This document shows positions 28,501 through 38,430 of a stretch of 45,000 nt of DNA, piece by piece. Source of the DNA: Symsagittifera roscoffensis (taxonomy: Eukaryota; Xenacoelomorpha; Acoela; Convolutidae); NCBI RefSeq assembly GCF_963678635.1, contig NW_026971141.1:1-45000 (forward strand). The letters are read 5' to 3'. A program made the position numbers and the translations under genes. Under the pieces are notes generated by a model. That model was not told the DNA's origin. It made no database searches and saw only the letters and a list, made by a program, of their open reading frames with translations. Within the stretch, counting starts at the first letter, position 1. Each line of letters starts with the position of its first letter.

Positions 28501-29312
28501 CCTGTGTGGACCGCATAGTGTTCAAGCATTGCATTGTGTCCTATTCGTCGCACCTTCAGCTCTTCTTGGCCAATGTATATCCGACCTACCTGATCACTCG
28601 CATCAGTTACGTGAGCTTTTGTGTAGTTTTTGATACCGTCCACATTCATCAGAATCGGATATGGGCCATGGACCTAGATGTAATGTCCATCCACTCTCAT
28701 CAGCCTCGGACCTCCTGTCGTGAGCAGCGCTCGCACTGCCCTGGAGTCCAGCTTGGGATCTGTCTCCCTCAGATAGTCTACATAAATGTCCAGGTGGACT
28801 AGTGTAATATCGGATGGTTCACTCAAGTTCTTGACCACCTGGTGTCCTGTGACTGAGATAATGGACATTATCTTCGTCCCTTCTTTTGTCATTCCTAAAG
28901 TTCTACCAGATATGACATTCAGTTTTAGTCCCTGCTTTCTGGGTTCCTGTTTGTCCTCTTCTTCCGTCATTTTACTCAGAATGTTAAACTTTTCCCAAAA
29001 ACCTGTGCTTTCCAGTTCCGACCTTACCCATTGCTCCATTTCTTTCGTGGCTAGCTCCTGTTTGACATTCTGTAACGCTACCACCTCGTCAGGCATGGTC
29101 TTCAACTTCTTAGTCGTAAAAGTGTTCGGTGTTGTCTCTTTTCTTCGATATTCAGTCTCTTTCATCAAACGTGCTCGACTGGCTTTGACGCCCGAAAGCG
29201 TCTCTTCATGGCGGGGATGATTCGCGTCCGCCACTGCATCCCAAAACGGAGTGCAGTCCGACTTGAAGTGTCCCTCCAAATTACAGAAGAAGCACCTCCG
29301 TCCATATTTCAT
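28500..29312 (-). pseudogene. Second zinc-knuckle region and Gag-protease linker
   Basis: Starts with the zinc knuckle C-F-F-C-N-L-E-G-H-F-K-S-D-C (C-x2-C-x4-H-x4-C), then about 190 residues of Lys/Glu/Thr-rich linker. The frame stops at TAG 28674 and continues in phase for about 55 codons to near 28490. Upstream it is in phase with the main Gag piece, from which only TAA at 29328-29330 divides it. Two knuckles some 60 residues apart, one on either side of this stop, suggest two RNA-binding sites in Gag. Confidence 0.8.
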
Positions 29313-29327
29313 GATGAGCCCTCTAAC

Positions 29328-30005
29328 TTACTCTTTGTGGTCCTCGTCGGTCGCATCGCCGTCGTCGAGAAAGTAGCCTATTGCCTTCATGTTCTGTTTG
29401 TAAGCAGAACACGCGGAAACCTGATGGTTCATCGAACCACAATTCGCACATGACCTCCTCTTATCCATGTCGTCGCGAGGTTTGTACCAGCTGGAGTTCG
29501 CAGCAGTGTTTGTTCCGCTGTAGTTGCCATAATTGCTGTAACGGTTTTGCGCCATCGGTTTTATGAGCAAGTATTCACGTGACTTCATACGCAAATCATC
29601 AGGCGTGGGTACCTGGTTAAGCGTCAGGGTGAAGTGTGTGGCTAACATCGTTTTCAACTCCTCACTCTTTACTCCGTCCATGAACTTCGAAGCAATCGCC
29701 AACTTTCGCTTGTATATTCTCTCATCGGGATTGCTTCTCCTCCTAAGCAATTCAAGGTCGTCCAAAAATTTGTCTATGGATTCGTCATCTCTTTGACGCC
29801 TCTTTTCGAACTTCGCCATAGCTTGGTGCCCTTGTCCTCCAGAGCCGAAACGATTCAGCAGGATGTCGAATATCTTTCGAGCGCTGTCTCTTTCATTGCC
29901 TCTTTTCGCCATTACACACTTTAGGGCAGTACCCTCCAGGTTGCTTGTTAGTGCGCTACATTCCTGTTTCTTGGAGAGACTCTCTTCTCCAAAGTGCAAC
30001 TTCAT
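29328..30005 (-). pseudogene. Gag core with first zinc knuckle (giant element)
   Basis: A 225-codon frame. It has the retrotransposon-gag type helical core (about residues 1-130), with L-L-N-R-F-G-S-G and K-F-E-K-R-R-Q-R-D-D-E-S-I-D-K-F-L-D-D-L-E-L-L. A Tyr/Asn/Gly-rich hinge follows. The zinc knuckle is C-A-N-C-G-S-M-N-H-Q-V-S-A-C near residues 188-201. Gag forms the virus-like particle and packages RNA. The frame is preceded by a shift near 30010. Confidence 0.85.
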
Positions 30006-31307
30006 CGCCTCTATTCAAGTATCTAAGCAGCCGTCTGACTCGTCTTTGTATGATTTCGGCTCCTCAATGTTCTTCTTGACCTCTCTCCTCTCTCGGTTGA
30101 CTTCAAGAGCGTGGTGATGAAAGTTTCGTGGGATCTATTCAGGGCTTCAAACATCGAGGCATACATCGTTGTGTCCTGCGAGACCGTAGTCAGATCTGGC
30201 ACTGACCTGACTTGTGGCAAAGTGGGCAACCTTGTCTCCAGGATAGCATCTGCTTCCGGTGGGACTGGATTCGTCCAGCCAGGCCTCGAGAGGGCTGCCC
30301 TGGGCCGCTCCCTATTCCTAGATTCGTAGTTCGTTCTCGAATTTTGCTGGGCCCGGCATAGCTGCCTGCACCATCTCCACCATTCGCCTGGCGTGAGAGC
30401 ACCCTTGAGTTGGAACGCTCCTCCCGATTGCTGCCATTTAAGATCTCTTCAAGCTTCCGCATCATTAGGTCAGATTTGGCATCTAATCTTTTTTCCAGGC
30501 TAGTCATCGTATGAGCGTAGGTATTGTCATGATCGTTCAACAATCGCTCAATCTCTCTTGTCATCCTTGCCTCTATTTACTCTGACTCCTTGTTTGCCTG
30601 TGCCAAGTTATCCGCCAAGCATTGATCTGTGTTGCGAATCAATTGAGTCTGATCAACTCTCGCCTGCGACTTCACGTGCGTCAGTTCATCTCTCAAATTC
30701 TCTCGACCCTGGTGAGCTCTCTCGTCATTTTTATCTATTCTTTTAGTCGTGTGCCGTCTCAGTTGATACAGACCAGTCATTACGCCAGCAAACATGTCAC
30801 TTATATCGCCAGCTGCCCCCAATGGTGGGGTTAGCCCCAGAGAAGATGAGGTCAACTGCGGTTGCAGCCTGGTACTTGATGACGCGCCGCCCTTTTGCTT
30901 GCCCATCGACATCATCAACCTGTCGAACGTCGAGGACGCTCCCATCGTTATCCCATCTGACATGGGCCTGGTTGGCGAGGCGGACGACGCCTTCCTGCTT
31001 GTGTCGTTCCTTGGGCACGGCGTGAAAATCACATCCGGATGTGTTATCTCCGGATGGTCATAACTGGAAGACAGACCTTCAGTTCGTAGTGACGCCATGC
31101 GCTCATCGTACAAAGACTTCCAGCTTTTCTTGGCCTTCGAACCCGTTTGTTCTTCACTCGTGCTTATACTACATCGGGCTCGCCATCGAGGTTCTTCTCG
31201 CTCCTTAGTTTCATTTCGCTCACTGAAAGATCAGCTTGACCATTCGTTATCAGCAAAAACGTCGGAAGCGCTGCTGATCTCGTAGGTATCAAAAATGTCT
31301 CATGGAT
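30006..31307 (-). pseudogene. Gag N-terminal region, broken into several frames
   Basis: A long Gag N-terminus can be followed from about 31307 through one frame to 30577. It is interrupted by TGA near 31240 and TAA at 30577-30579, continues in phase into 30190-30564, then shifts near 30285 into 30023-30229. The content is Ser/Thr/Pro/Met-rich with two Glu/Arg-rich helical parts (near 30600-30720 and 30450-30560) that could form coiled coils. There is no membrane or cleavage motif. The start codon is unclear: an ATG at about 31307 lies one base out of frame with the following sequence. Confidence 0.65.
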
Positions 31308-31609
31308 TTCTCAATGATAAAATTAGTGAATCAGCTAAAGTTATACACAGGGCCTATTCAGTATTCATATAATGCTAACTCAACCCCGTTGTATAGTATA
31401 ACAGTATCACAAAACTTTCACAAGATATAATCAACACACAAAACACAATTGATAATCAGATAAGAATATCCTACAGGTGACAGCGACCTTTCGTCAGTAT
31501 CAATTTACCGCCACACTCTTATCAAGTCACTGCTTTGTTAAAAACAAACAATCTTTTGTAAAAAGCAGTGATGATTCAGGAATAGATAAATAAAACTTAG
31601 TCTTAAAGA

Positions 31610-31960
31610 AAAAGACTGCCCTCGATCGGAACACTCCAAAAGAACAAAGCCCAGGACACAGTCTTCTCAAGTGAGTGTATTTTTGCCTAATACACCCACC
31701 GAGGTCTTCTTTTAGGTGTCCTGCAATTGCCCAAATTGTCCTACTAAGTAGCTCAAGGCAACATCTGATCGAAAAACAAAGTCTATGAAAAAGCTCCCCC
31801 ACCCCCGGAACGCTCCAAGTGCACGAGAGTAGGGAACAACTTTTCTTCTCAAGTGAGTGTGTATTTGCCTAATACACTCACCGAGGTCTTCTTTTATGCG
31901 TTCCCGGATTACCCGAGCTTTCCTATTAAGTAGCTCAAGGCAACCACACAACCAAAATCA
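31610..31960 (-). repeat. Tandem duplication with conserved hairpin in the leader
   Basis: Two copies at a spacing of about 182 bp share GCCTAATACAC, CACCGAGGTCTTCTTTTA and AAGTAGCTCAAGGCAA. Each holds an inverted repeat around AGGCA: 31671-31699 and 31853-31882, stems GTGRGTGTATT/AATACACTCAC on the sense strand. One difference between copies turns an A-U pair into a G-U pair on the sense RNA and so keeps the stem. Confidence 0.65.
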
Positions 31961-32223
31961 CAAAAAAAAAATGTTCGGGTACCTCTAACAGACCCGATCT
32001 AGAATCCAGAGTTGATCACGAATCTCCGGACCGAGATCTAAATATGTACGCCCGTTGGTAGTTGACCTTTTATCCCGACTCTAAATGGATGTTCTAGTTG
32101 CTCAAATTTCCCCAGAAAATACCCCTAAATTTTCAATAAGGAGGGTTGCTAAGAGACTTAAGTCACTCCGGAGGGTTTCTCCGGAGGGTTGTTAAGACAC
32201 TTAGCTTACCTCGGGGATTACTT

Positions 32224-33840
32224 CGGAGGGTACCTTAATCACCCAAGTTACTTCGGAGGGTCCCCCTAAACTTACTAAGGAGAAACAATAAGGGGCTTAA
32301 TACGCTCCGGAGGGTTACTTCGGAGGGTTCCTTCAAAATTTCAATTTCTTTGAATATCACTTGTAAGGGTCTCCTACTAGTCTCAGGAGGTGTCAAAACA
32401 GGCCGAATTCTCCGTGGGGGTTGTTCTAACTTCTTCGGAGCGTCTCGTGGAAATTTTCTACTAAGGAGGGTTGTTAAGGAGCCTAGCTGACTCCGGATTA
32501 TCAACCCAAAAACGGTTGCGGTCCGGAAAATTGGTCAAAAACTTCGACTTATGGTGCCAAAATTATCTCAATCGGTTGGCTAGTCCTTGAGAAATCGCCA
32601 AAAACGCGTTTGTCAAAATGGCATTTAAAACTTTTTCCGCAGTTCCTATTGAGAGTGCTTAAAAATAATTGAAACGAGCGTAGTAATCCCGTACGGCACT
32701 GGAACAATGCATAAAACCGGACCAAAATTGGTTTGGAAGCAAAAATTTGGCCAATAACTATCAAATTTGGACCCTCCGATTCCTTCCTTTTCCAATATTT
32801 AAGTCGTTAGCTCTATCCACAGAGCTAATCGGAGCGTTACTCAAAAATGTCTCCAGTAATTTTGCACGTTATGCTAACACGCTCCTAAAAAAAAAAATTT
32901 TTTTTTGCTCTAACTCTAAAAACTCAAAAATTCGATCCCCAAATCAAGTTGACAAATTTCGGAGGGTACCTTAATCACCCAAGTTACTTCGGAGTGTCTC
33001 CCTAAACTTACTAAGGAGGGTCAATAAGGGGCTTAATACGCTCCGGAGGGTTACTTCGGAGGGTTCCTTCAAAATTTCAATTTCTTTGAATATCACTTGT
33101 AAGGGTCGCCTACTAGTCTCAGGAGGTGTCAAAACCAGCCGAAATCTCCGTGGGGGTTGTTCTAACTTCTTCGGAGCGTCTCGTGGAAAATTTCTACTAA
33201 GGAGGGTTGCTAAGGAGCTTAGCTGACTCCGGAGGGTTACTTCGGAGGGTTCCCCAAAAATCAAGAAAAAGGGTTATCTTACCTCGATAAAGCCTCCGAA
33301 TGCGGTGTAACTGACTTAAAACCAGGTTGGCTGACACGGTCAAACTTCCCAGTAGGATAAAAAGGTGATCTTATAAAATTTTCTGCCGCTCGGAGGGTTG
33401 CCTAAAATTTGGACACTCCGAACCAACAAATTCTAAAAAAAATTTTCTTTTCCGAGATTATCAACCCAAAAACGGTTGTGGTCCGGAAAATTGGTCGAAA
33501 ACTTCGACTTATGGTACCAAAATTATCTCAATCGGTTGGCTAGTCCTTGAGAAATCGCCAAAAACGCGTTTGTCAAAATGGCCTTCAAGACTTTTTCCGC
33601 AATTCCTATTGAGAGTGCCTAAAAATAAATGAAACGAGCGTAGTAATCCCGTACGGCACTGGAACAATGCATAAAACCGGACCAAAATTGGTTTGGAAGC
33701 AAAAATTTGGCCAATAACTATCAAATTTGGACCCTCCGATTCCTTCCTTTTCCAATATTTAAATCGTTAGCTCTATCCACAGAGCTAATCGGAGGGTTAC
33801 TCAAAAATTTCTCCAGTATTTTTGCACGCCTAAAACTCAA
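32224..33840 (-). repeat. Large diverged duplication in the leader
   Basis: Block A (32224-32490) recurs at 32960-33226, and block B (32498-32870) at 33458-33825. The spacings of 736 and 960 bp show a tandem duplication with about 220 bp of extra sequence between A and B in the second copy. The copies are more than 90% identical by eye. CGGAGGG motifs are concentrated in block A. Confidence 0.8.
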
Positions 33841-34753
33841 AAATTCAATCCCCAAATCAAAATGACAAATTTCGGAAAATTATCAAAATTTTGATCAAAA
33901 AATTTGTGTTTTTTCTAACTTCTACTGAGTCCTTTTTCACGCGGTTTCTTTAGTCGGGGGGATCGAACTACGTAGCAAACCCCTATATAAAAGCTTTTTG
34001 CAGTTCGGAAAAGCTCGGATATCCAAAGGGTACAATCGGACCGCGCCAATCGTGCACCCCACCTCTTAAGTTTTGATGAAATAGTACCCAAACGATACTA
34101 AAATTGTTTCAACGATACCCAACAGTCGTTGTGGATGTTGTCCTTGATGTCCCTGTTGAGCGTGGAACACGTCGGTCAGCTTGCCACTCTACCCTCCGGC
34201 CACCGGCAAAATCACCATTAACGTGCTGAAATACTCAAATTACACTCAAGGGAGGGTACCCAACCCGTCACCAAAACACACAATTTTTCTCATCAGAAAT
34301 GATATAAATCAATCTGAATCAACAACAAATAGGAAGGTCAGATCACATCTCGTCCGGAAATAATATATAAACTGTCACTTTATGTTTTTTATTGATTTTG
34401 GTCTTTTTCGGATTTTTCACTGTTTTTGGTACTTTTTTTTGTTTTCAAATAATTTTGTTTTTGGCTTTTTCTTGGTTATAAACTATTTTTGTTTGGTTTT
34501 ACGCTTTCTCTTCAACTGTTTTTGGTCCCGGGACCTTGGGACAAGCGGACTCATGGCTTCCCACCTAACCCTCCGGCCCCCGGAATTTTCGGTGTTAACT
34601 AAGTTAAAAAGCTAAATAGTACTAGGCGGAGGGTACGCACCTTCCCCCTAGTACAATAAAGGTCATTGAGGCCTCTAACTCGGGCATACGCCCAGAGCAC
34701 AAGGCTCGTCGCTGAAACGTTTGCTGATCATCATGGTCTCATGCCTTTAACAG

Positions 34754-34771
34754 GCCCACCCAGGAGCGCCA
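34754..34771 (-). other. Primer-binding site of the giant element
   Basis: Six nucleotides inside the 5' LTR the minus strand reads TGGCGCTCCTGGGTGGGC. The TGG start and the position fit a tRNA primer-binding site. The tRNA was not identified. Confidence 0.75.
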
Positions 34772-34777
34772 TAAAAA

Positions 34778-35652
34778 TGTAACATTCGCCCAAACACTAC
34801 ACAGCGACGGAGCGTAGAAAAAGTACCTATTAACGACTGGCAGGCGTCAGTTACCTTAATCCTACTCGTTTTTCACCATCTCGACCTTGTCAGTTGATTT
34901 TCTGGTCTGTTTAGGGCTAAGTAAAAAGTTACTATTTTTCGGCCATCAGTCAAACGACTTTTGATCAGCTTTCGTTTACATGCGAACACAACCACATAGC
35001 TGAGTCTCGGATCCTCAGACTACGTGATTGATATTAAAAACACGGCTCGAATACCCTATTTTATCATATTTTTTGTGACAGTTCTATATTAAATCCTTTG
35101 GAGATGGCATGAACCCTTCCTCTTCCTAGCTACACATATTCTAAAATATCAAATAATACCGGCCGGTGTCAATTCAAAATTCTATGGCATCAGAGTAGCT
35201 AAAAATTTAGTTTACTACAGTCTTTCACCATATATTAGTCTCTGGGGGGACCAAGCCTCCGCTTCCATGTTTTTCTCGAGATAACGTCGTTATCTCTCCC
35301 AATTCGTGGCACGGGAGGGTACTGCTCTCCACCACTTCCCCACCGAAGCCTCCTTTCCCACTATCTTTTTCCGCTAAGGGTCTTATCGTGCGTGATCGTC
35401 ATCATAAGAGGCTTCGTTTCTCTGTGTTCACGTGCGACCGTTTTCCACTATATTTGCTGTTGTTCTGACTTTCTTACCTTTTTTTGTCATAATGGCCGTT
35501 TTTTTGTAATTCTGAGAAGTATCCACTTGACAATCGAAATTTATAGATTATCTCTACCCTCCTTCACAGCACATTTTCGTTGCTAAGGCCTTTTCTCTCT
35601 AATTCGTGCTTCGCCGGAAGGTTGCGCTGTGCCAATCTCGCCGAATGGCACA
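34778..35652 (-). repeat. 5' LTR of the giant Ty3 element
   Basis: Right copy of the LTR pair, 875 bp, same ends as 3034-3921. It lacks about 12 bp near 35541 that the left copy has. It should carry the promoter of the element's RNA. Confidence 0.92.
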
Positions 35653-36757
35653 TAGGCCAAGATTTTTTTCTGCTGTCACAACTTTGTGGAGGTAGGGAAT
35701 TTGATAAGAATAACTTGAACTCTATTAATTCTATGGTTTGGATTTGATTTTTAGGTAAATAAAAAAAGATATTGGATTATGATTTGTTAATAGAACTGTT
35801 GGGTGTTTTGATTGAAACATTAAAAATTGATATTCTGTGAGTGTTTACATTATGACTACACATTCTCTCATAAATTTTGTTGGGATCGAAAAGTTTATAT
35901 GTGAATTCTGTAGATTTTTCAAATTACTAATTTACTAATTTACTAATTGTTTATGATTTTAATTTACTAATTGTATTTCATTCAAAATTATGTACCAGAA
36001 ATTCAACACGAGTGAGAAAAGAATGTGATTTATCTGGGGCTGCTTTCATAAGTTCCTCTAGTAAGATCTGGAGATATTTTTTTTGCTTCGTTTGTGATTG
36101 TATGAAAACATCTTCGAACTATGTAAGAACATTTTGCTTAGAGTGAGTAATCAAAAATCTTTGCTCCTATGGATGGGACATCCATAGGACCTGCTGGTCC
36201 TATGGATGTCCCATTGAATAGTCATTTCAGTTTGTATGATTATTTCCAATATTGAATTGGGTGAGTTGACGTGATTGCTCGTCTATTGGCATTTGACTGT
36301 ATGCACTGCTCATGTCGTCAATGGTATAGCAACCAATTATTTTTGTGAGTATAACTTCTATTGGTTCTATGGGCCAATTACAATTAGTTTCCTCAATTAG
36401 GTAATTGAGATATGTTGCGTCTGAAACAATTTTTAGTGATTCGCTTCTAGCGAGAATGATAAAGGGAATATCTAAAGTGTTTCCTTCTGGATGTTCATCT
36501 TAATTTATTGATGATATACTTCCATATTGCTCTAGAATGTCTAATGATCTGTTTATTTTCTCCTGTAGATATATTAGTACTTTACTTGCTCGTTCCTTTT
36601 TGAAAACTTTTAAATTTATGAGTGAGATATAAAAGCGAAACATTTTTTCCATTTTCAAATTTAGATGCAGCGTATACCAATTGGTTTTTTTTATCAATAG
36701 TTCTGCAATTTGAACAAATTCTTGTTGATTACTTTGAGAATGTTGAAGTTTAAACAT
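35653..36757 (-). pseudogene. Reverse transcriptase and RNase H remnant (old element)
   Basis: The frame 36500-36757 is the entry to the RT domain (I-N-R-S-L-D-I-L-E-Q-Y-G and neighbours). After a stop the fingers/palm follow near 36240-36480 with T-I-D-D-M-S-S-A-Y-S-Q-M-P-I-D-E, the motif A region with its Asp. The next part is deleted and replaced by a perfect hairpin (36173-36214). The active-site box is degraded (stop-F-E-D-V for Y-x-D-D-V). It is followed by K-A-A-P-D-K-S-H-S-F-L-T-R-V. Towards 35653 pieces of RNase H and its connection can be recognised. The enzyme is clearly dead. Confidence 0.75.
36173..36214. repeat. Perfect 19-bp inverted repeat
   Basis: ATGGGACATCCATAGGACC, four bases TGCT, then the exact reverse complement. 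The ten bases TCCTATGGAT occur once more just left of it, so several alternative hairpins are possible. It sits inside the RT remnant, where about 30 codons are missing. Confidence 0.85.
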
Positions 36758-38430
36758 TGTGAGAAAATTTTGTTGTTCATGTGTATTTTTTGAAACTTAG
36801 AATGTGGGTTTAAAAAACAGCGTTGTTGTAAAATAATCAGTGTTTCAATTTGAATGGTTTATAGTTTTTTTTACCAGATAATTGATAATTCTTCTTTAAG
36901 AATAGTTGATTGGCAAAAATCTTGTAGTTGCAGAATCATATTCACTCCAATTGCTCTTTCTTCTATTGGGCGAAGTGATATTTTTGTCTCACAATATCCT
37001 ACGTTTCCCAGAAGTAATATGATTTTATTGTTATAGACCTGTAGAGATTTTACATCGGAATAAGTATCTTTTTTATTGGATGAAACTGTTAATCTAAAAA
37101 ATTGCTGATTTGGTTTAAACTCAAGAACGCTGAATTGTTATAGACCTGTCGAGATATTACATCGGAGTAGGTATCTTTTTTATTGGATGAACTGTTAATC
37201 TAAAAAGTTACTGATTTGGTTTAAACTCAAGATCAGACATATATAAGTTTTGTTTATTTTGATCAACATTATATATCTATATTTGACTTACAGAGAAGTT
37301 ATATACGTTTCCTGAAAGTGGTGTCAGGTGTTTGATTACATATGGGGTGGAATTTTGAGAAAAATAAGGTTTGTGTATTGAGTCTTTGGAAAATTTTTAG
37401 AGATGTATATATTAATTTCTTGTATTTTTGTCTTCTATATGTATATTATTATTCAAGATGTTAAAACTGGGAATATATTTTGTAATATTTGGTACTCCAA
37501 GGGTATTGTGTTTTATATCTGTTATATGGAATATTTGTTTGAAGATTTAAAAGTTTATTTTGTTCCCTTGTTCGGGTTGGAACAAACTCTAAATGATTTT
37601 TTCCATAGTTTGTAGGACTTGATTTTTGTGCTTAGCCTAATTTACGTGAGTTTATAAAAAGGGAATTTTTGGGAATGTTTATGTTACTTGACTTTGCTCC
37701 TGAATAAATTAAAAAGTCAATTTCAAGGTCTGATTGCAAGTTTTTTTGAACTTTCGAAAAGGAGTGAAATTGAAATTCTGAATATTCTTATTTTTTCGAT
37801 ACTAGGAGGGTCTGGATGGATTTCTTCTGTTGATCGTACTTGATTAAAATCTTTGCGTACTATTTCTGTAAGTTTGACTTTGTGAATTTGAATGCTGAGT
37901 ATTATTTCTATGTGGTGACTGAGAAAAGTTTCTCTGCCTGTTTAGATAGTTGTTGTTTTGATTTCAGAAGTTATCACGGGATATATTTTTGTTATTGTTA
38001 TAATATGGTCCACTATAAGAGTAGGTTCGTGATTTATTGTTTAAATCGTTTCTGTTTCTATTATTCCGTTTCTGTATGACGAGTTTCTTGATCGATCCTT
38101 AAAATAGTATCTGTTTCGAGATTTTGAGTAAGAGCGGTTCCTTAAGTAATATGAGTAATTACCTCGATAATTGAATAATTGTTTCGATACTGACTATTTT
38201 GACTCTTTGATCTGCTATAGTTATTTCGTGAATGATTTGGTGAACTTCTTCTATCTGCAATCTACAGCGAAAATTATATCGATAAGAAGAATGTGATCAA
38301 TATTTATGGTGGCTACCAGGAAGTGGTTTTCCTGAGCTATTCTTACCTTGTATATATTTTTTTAGTAAGTTTTGATCTTTTTTCCTGTTTTGGTAAAAAG
38401 ATTTAGTTGGTTCTCTAAGTTTTTGTGGTT
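36758..38430 (-). pseudogene. Decayed protease/pol N-terminal region (old element)
   Basis: Minus-strand pieces can be read (for example a Leu/Ile-rich strand with G-N-V-G-Y-C-E-T-K-I-S-L near 36940-37040), in the place of the protease and pol N-terminus. No D-T/S-G box was found. It contains a 107-bp tandem duplication. Plus-strand open stretches (37403-37615, 37840-38079) are antisense and very AT-rich; I consider them chance. Confidence 0.4.
37028..37232. repeat. 107-bp tandem duplication
   Basis: TTGTTATAGACCTGT at 37028 recurs at 37135, and the two copies stay alike to GGTTTAAACTCAAGA, with about 8 differences. It is a simple local duplication in the old element. Confidence 0.8.

Larger units (their letters stand above)
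31308..34777 (-). other. Long 5' leader of the giant element
   Basis: About 3.5 kb between the 5' LTR and gag, very long for a Ty3 element. It contains no convincing gene. It does hold a duplicated hairpin unit (31600-31960), a large diverged duplication (32224-33840), and more than a dozen CGGAGGG motifs (ACCCTCCG-type on the sense strand) between 32160 and 34640. Two CCCTCCGG copies near 34191 and 34568 are complementary to these. This looks like structured non-coding RNA, as in packaging or translation-control leaders, but the role is inferred. Confidence 0.6.
3034..35652 (-). mobile_element. Giant Ty3/gypsy LTR retrotransposon, about 23 kb before BEL insertion
   Basis: Two direct repeats of 888 and 875 bp, both running TGTAAC to GGCACA on the plus strand, bound 30.9 kb of internal sequence. 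All large ORFs inside run on the minus strand, so the right copy is the 5' LTR. A TGG-starting primer-binding site lies 6 nt inside it and a short purine tract abuts the left LTR. Without the nested BEL/Pao element (10226-19844 plus one 5-nt target duplication) the element is 22,995 bp, far above the usual 5-10 kb for Ty3 elements. A possible 3-bp target duplication (TAG on the plus strand) flanks it at 3031-3033 and 35653-35655. The order is gag, protease, RT, RNase H, integrase (Ty3 order), macro domain, then further ORFs. ORF1, ORF2 and ORF5 carry stops and shifts, so this copy is not autonomous. Confidence 0.9.

Noticed and set aside
31527-31951. Two related short minus-strand ORFs (91 and 79 codons) as a duplicated gene.
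   Set aside because: Their similarity comes from a nucleotide duplication of the leader. The shared part is a hairpin, the starts and ends differ, and no domain is seen.
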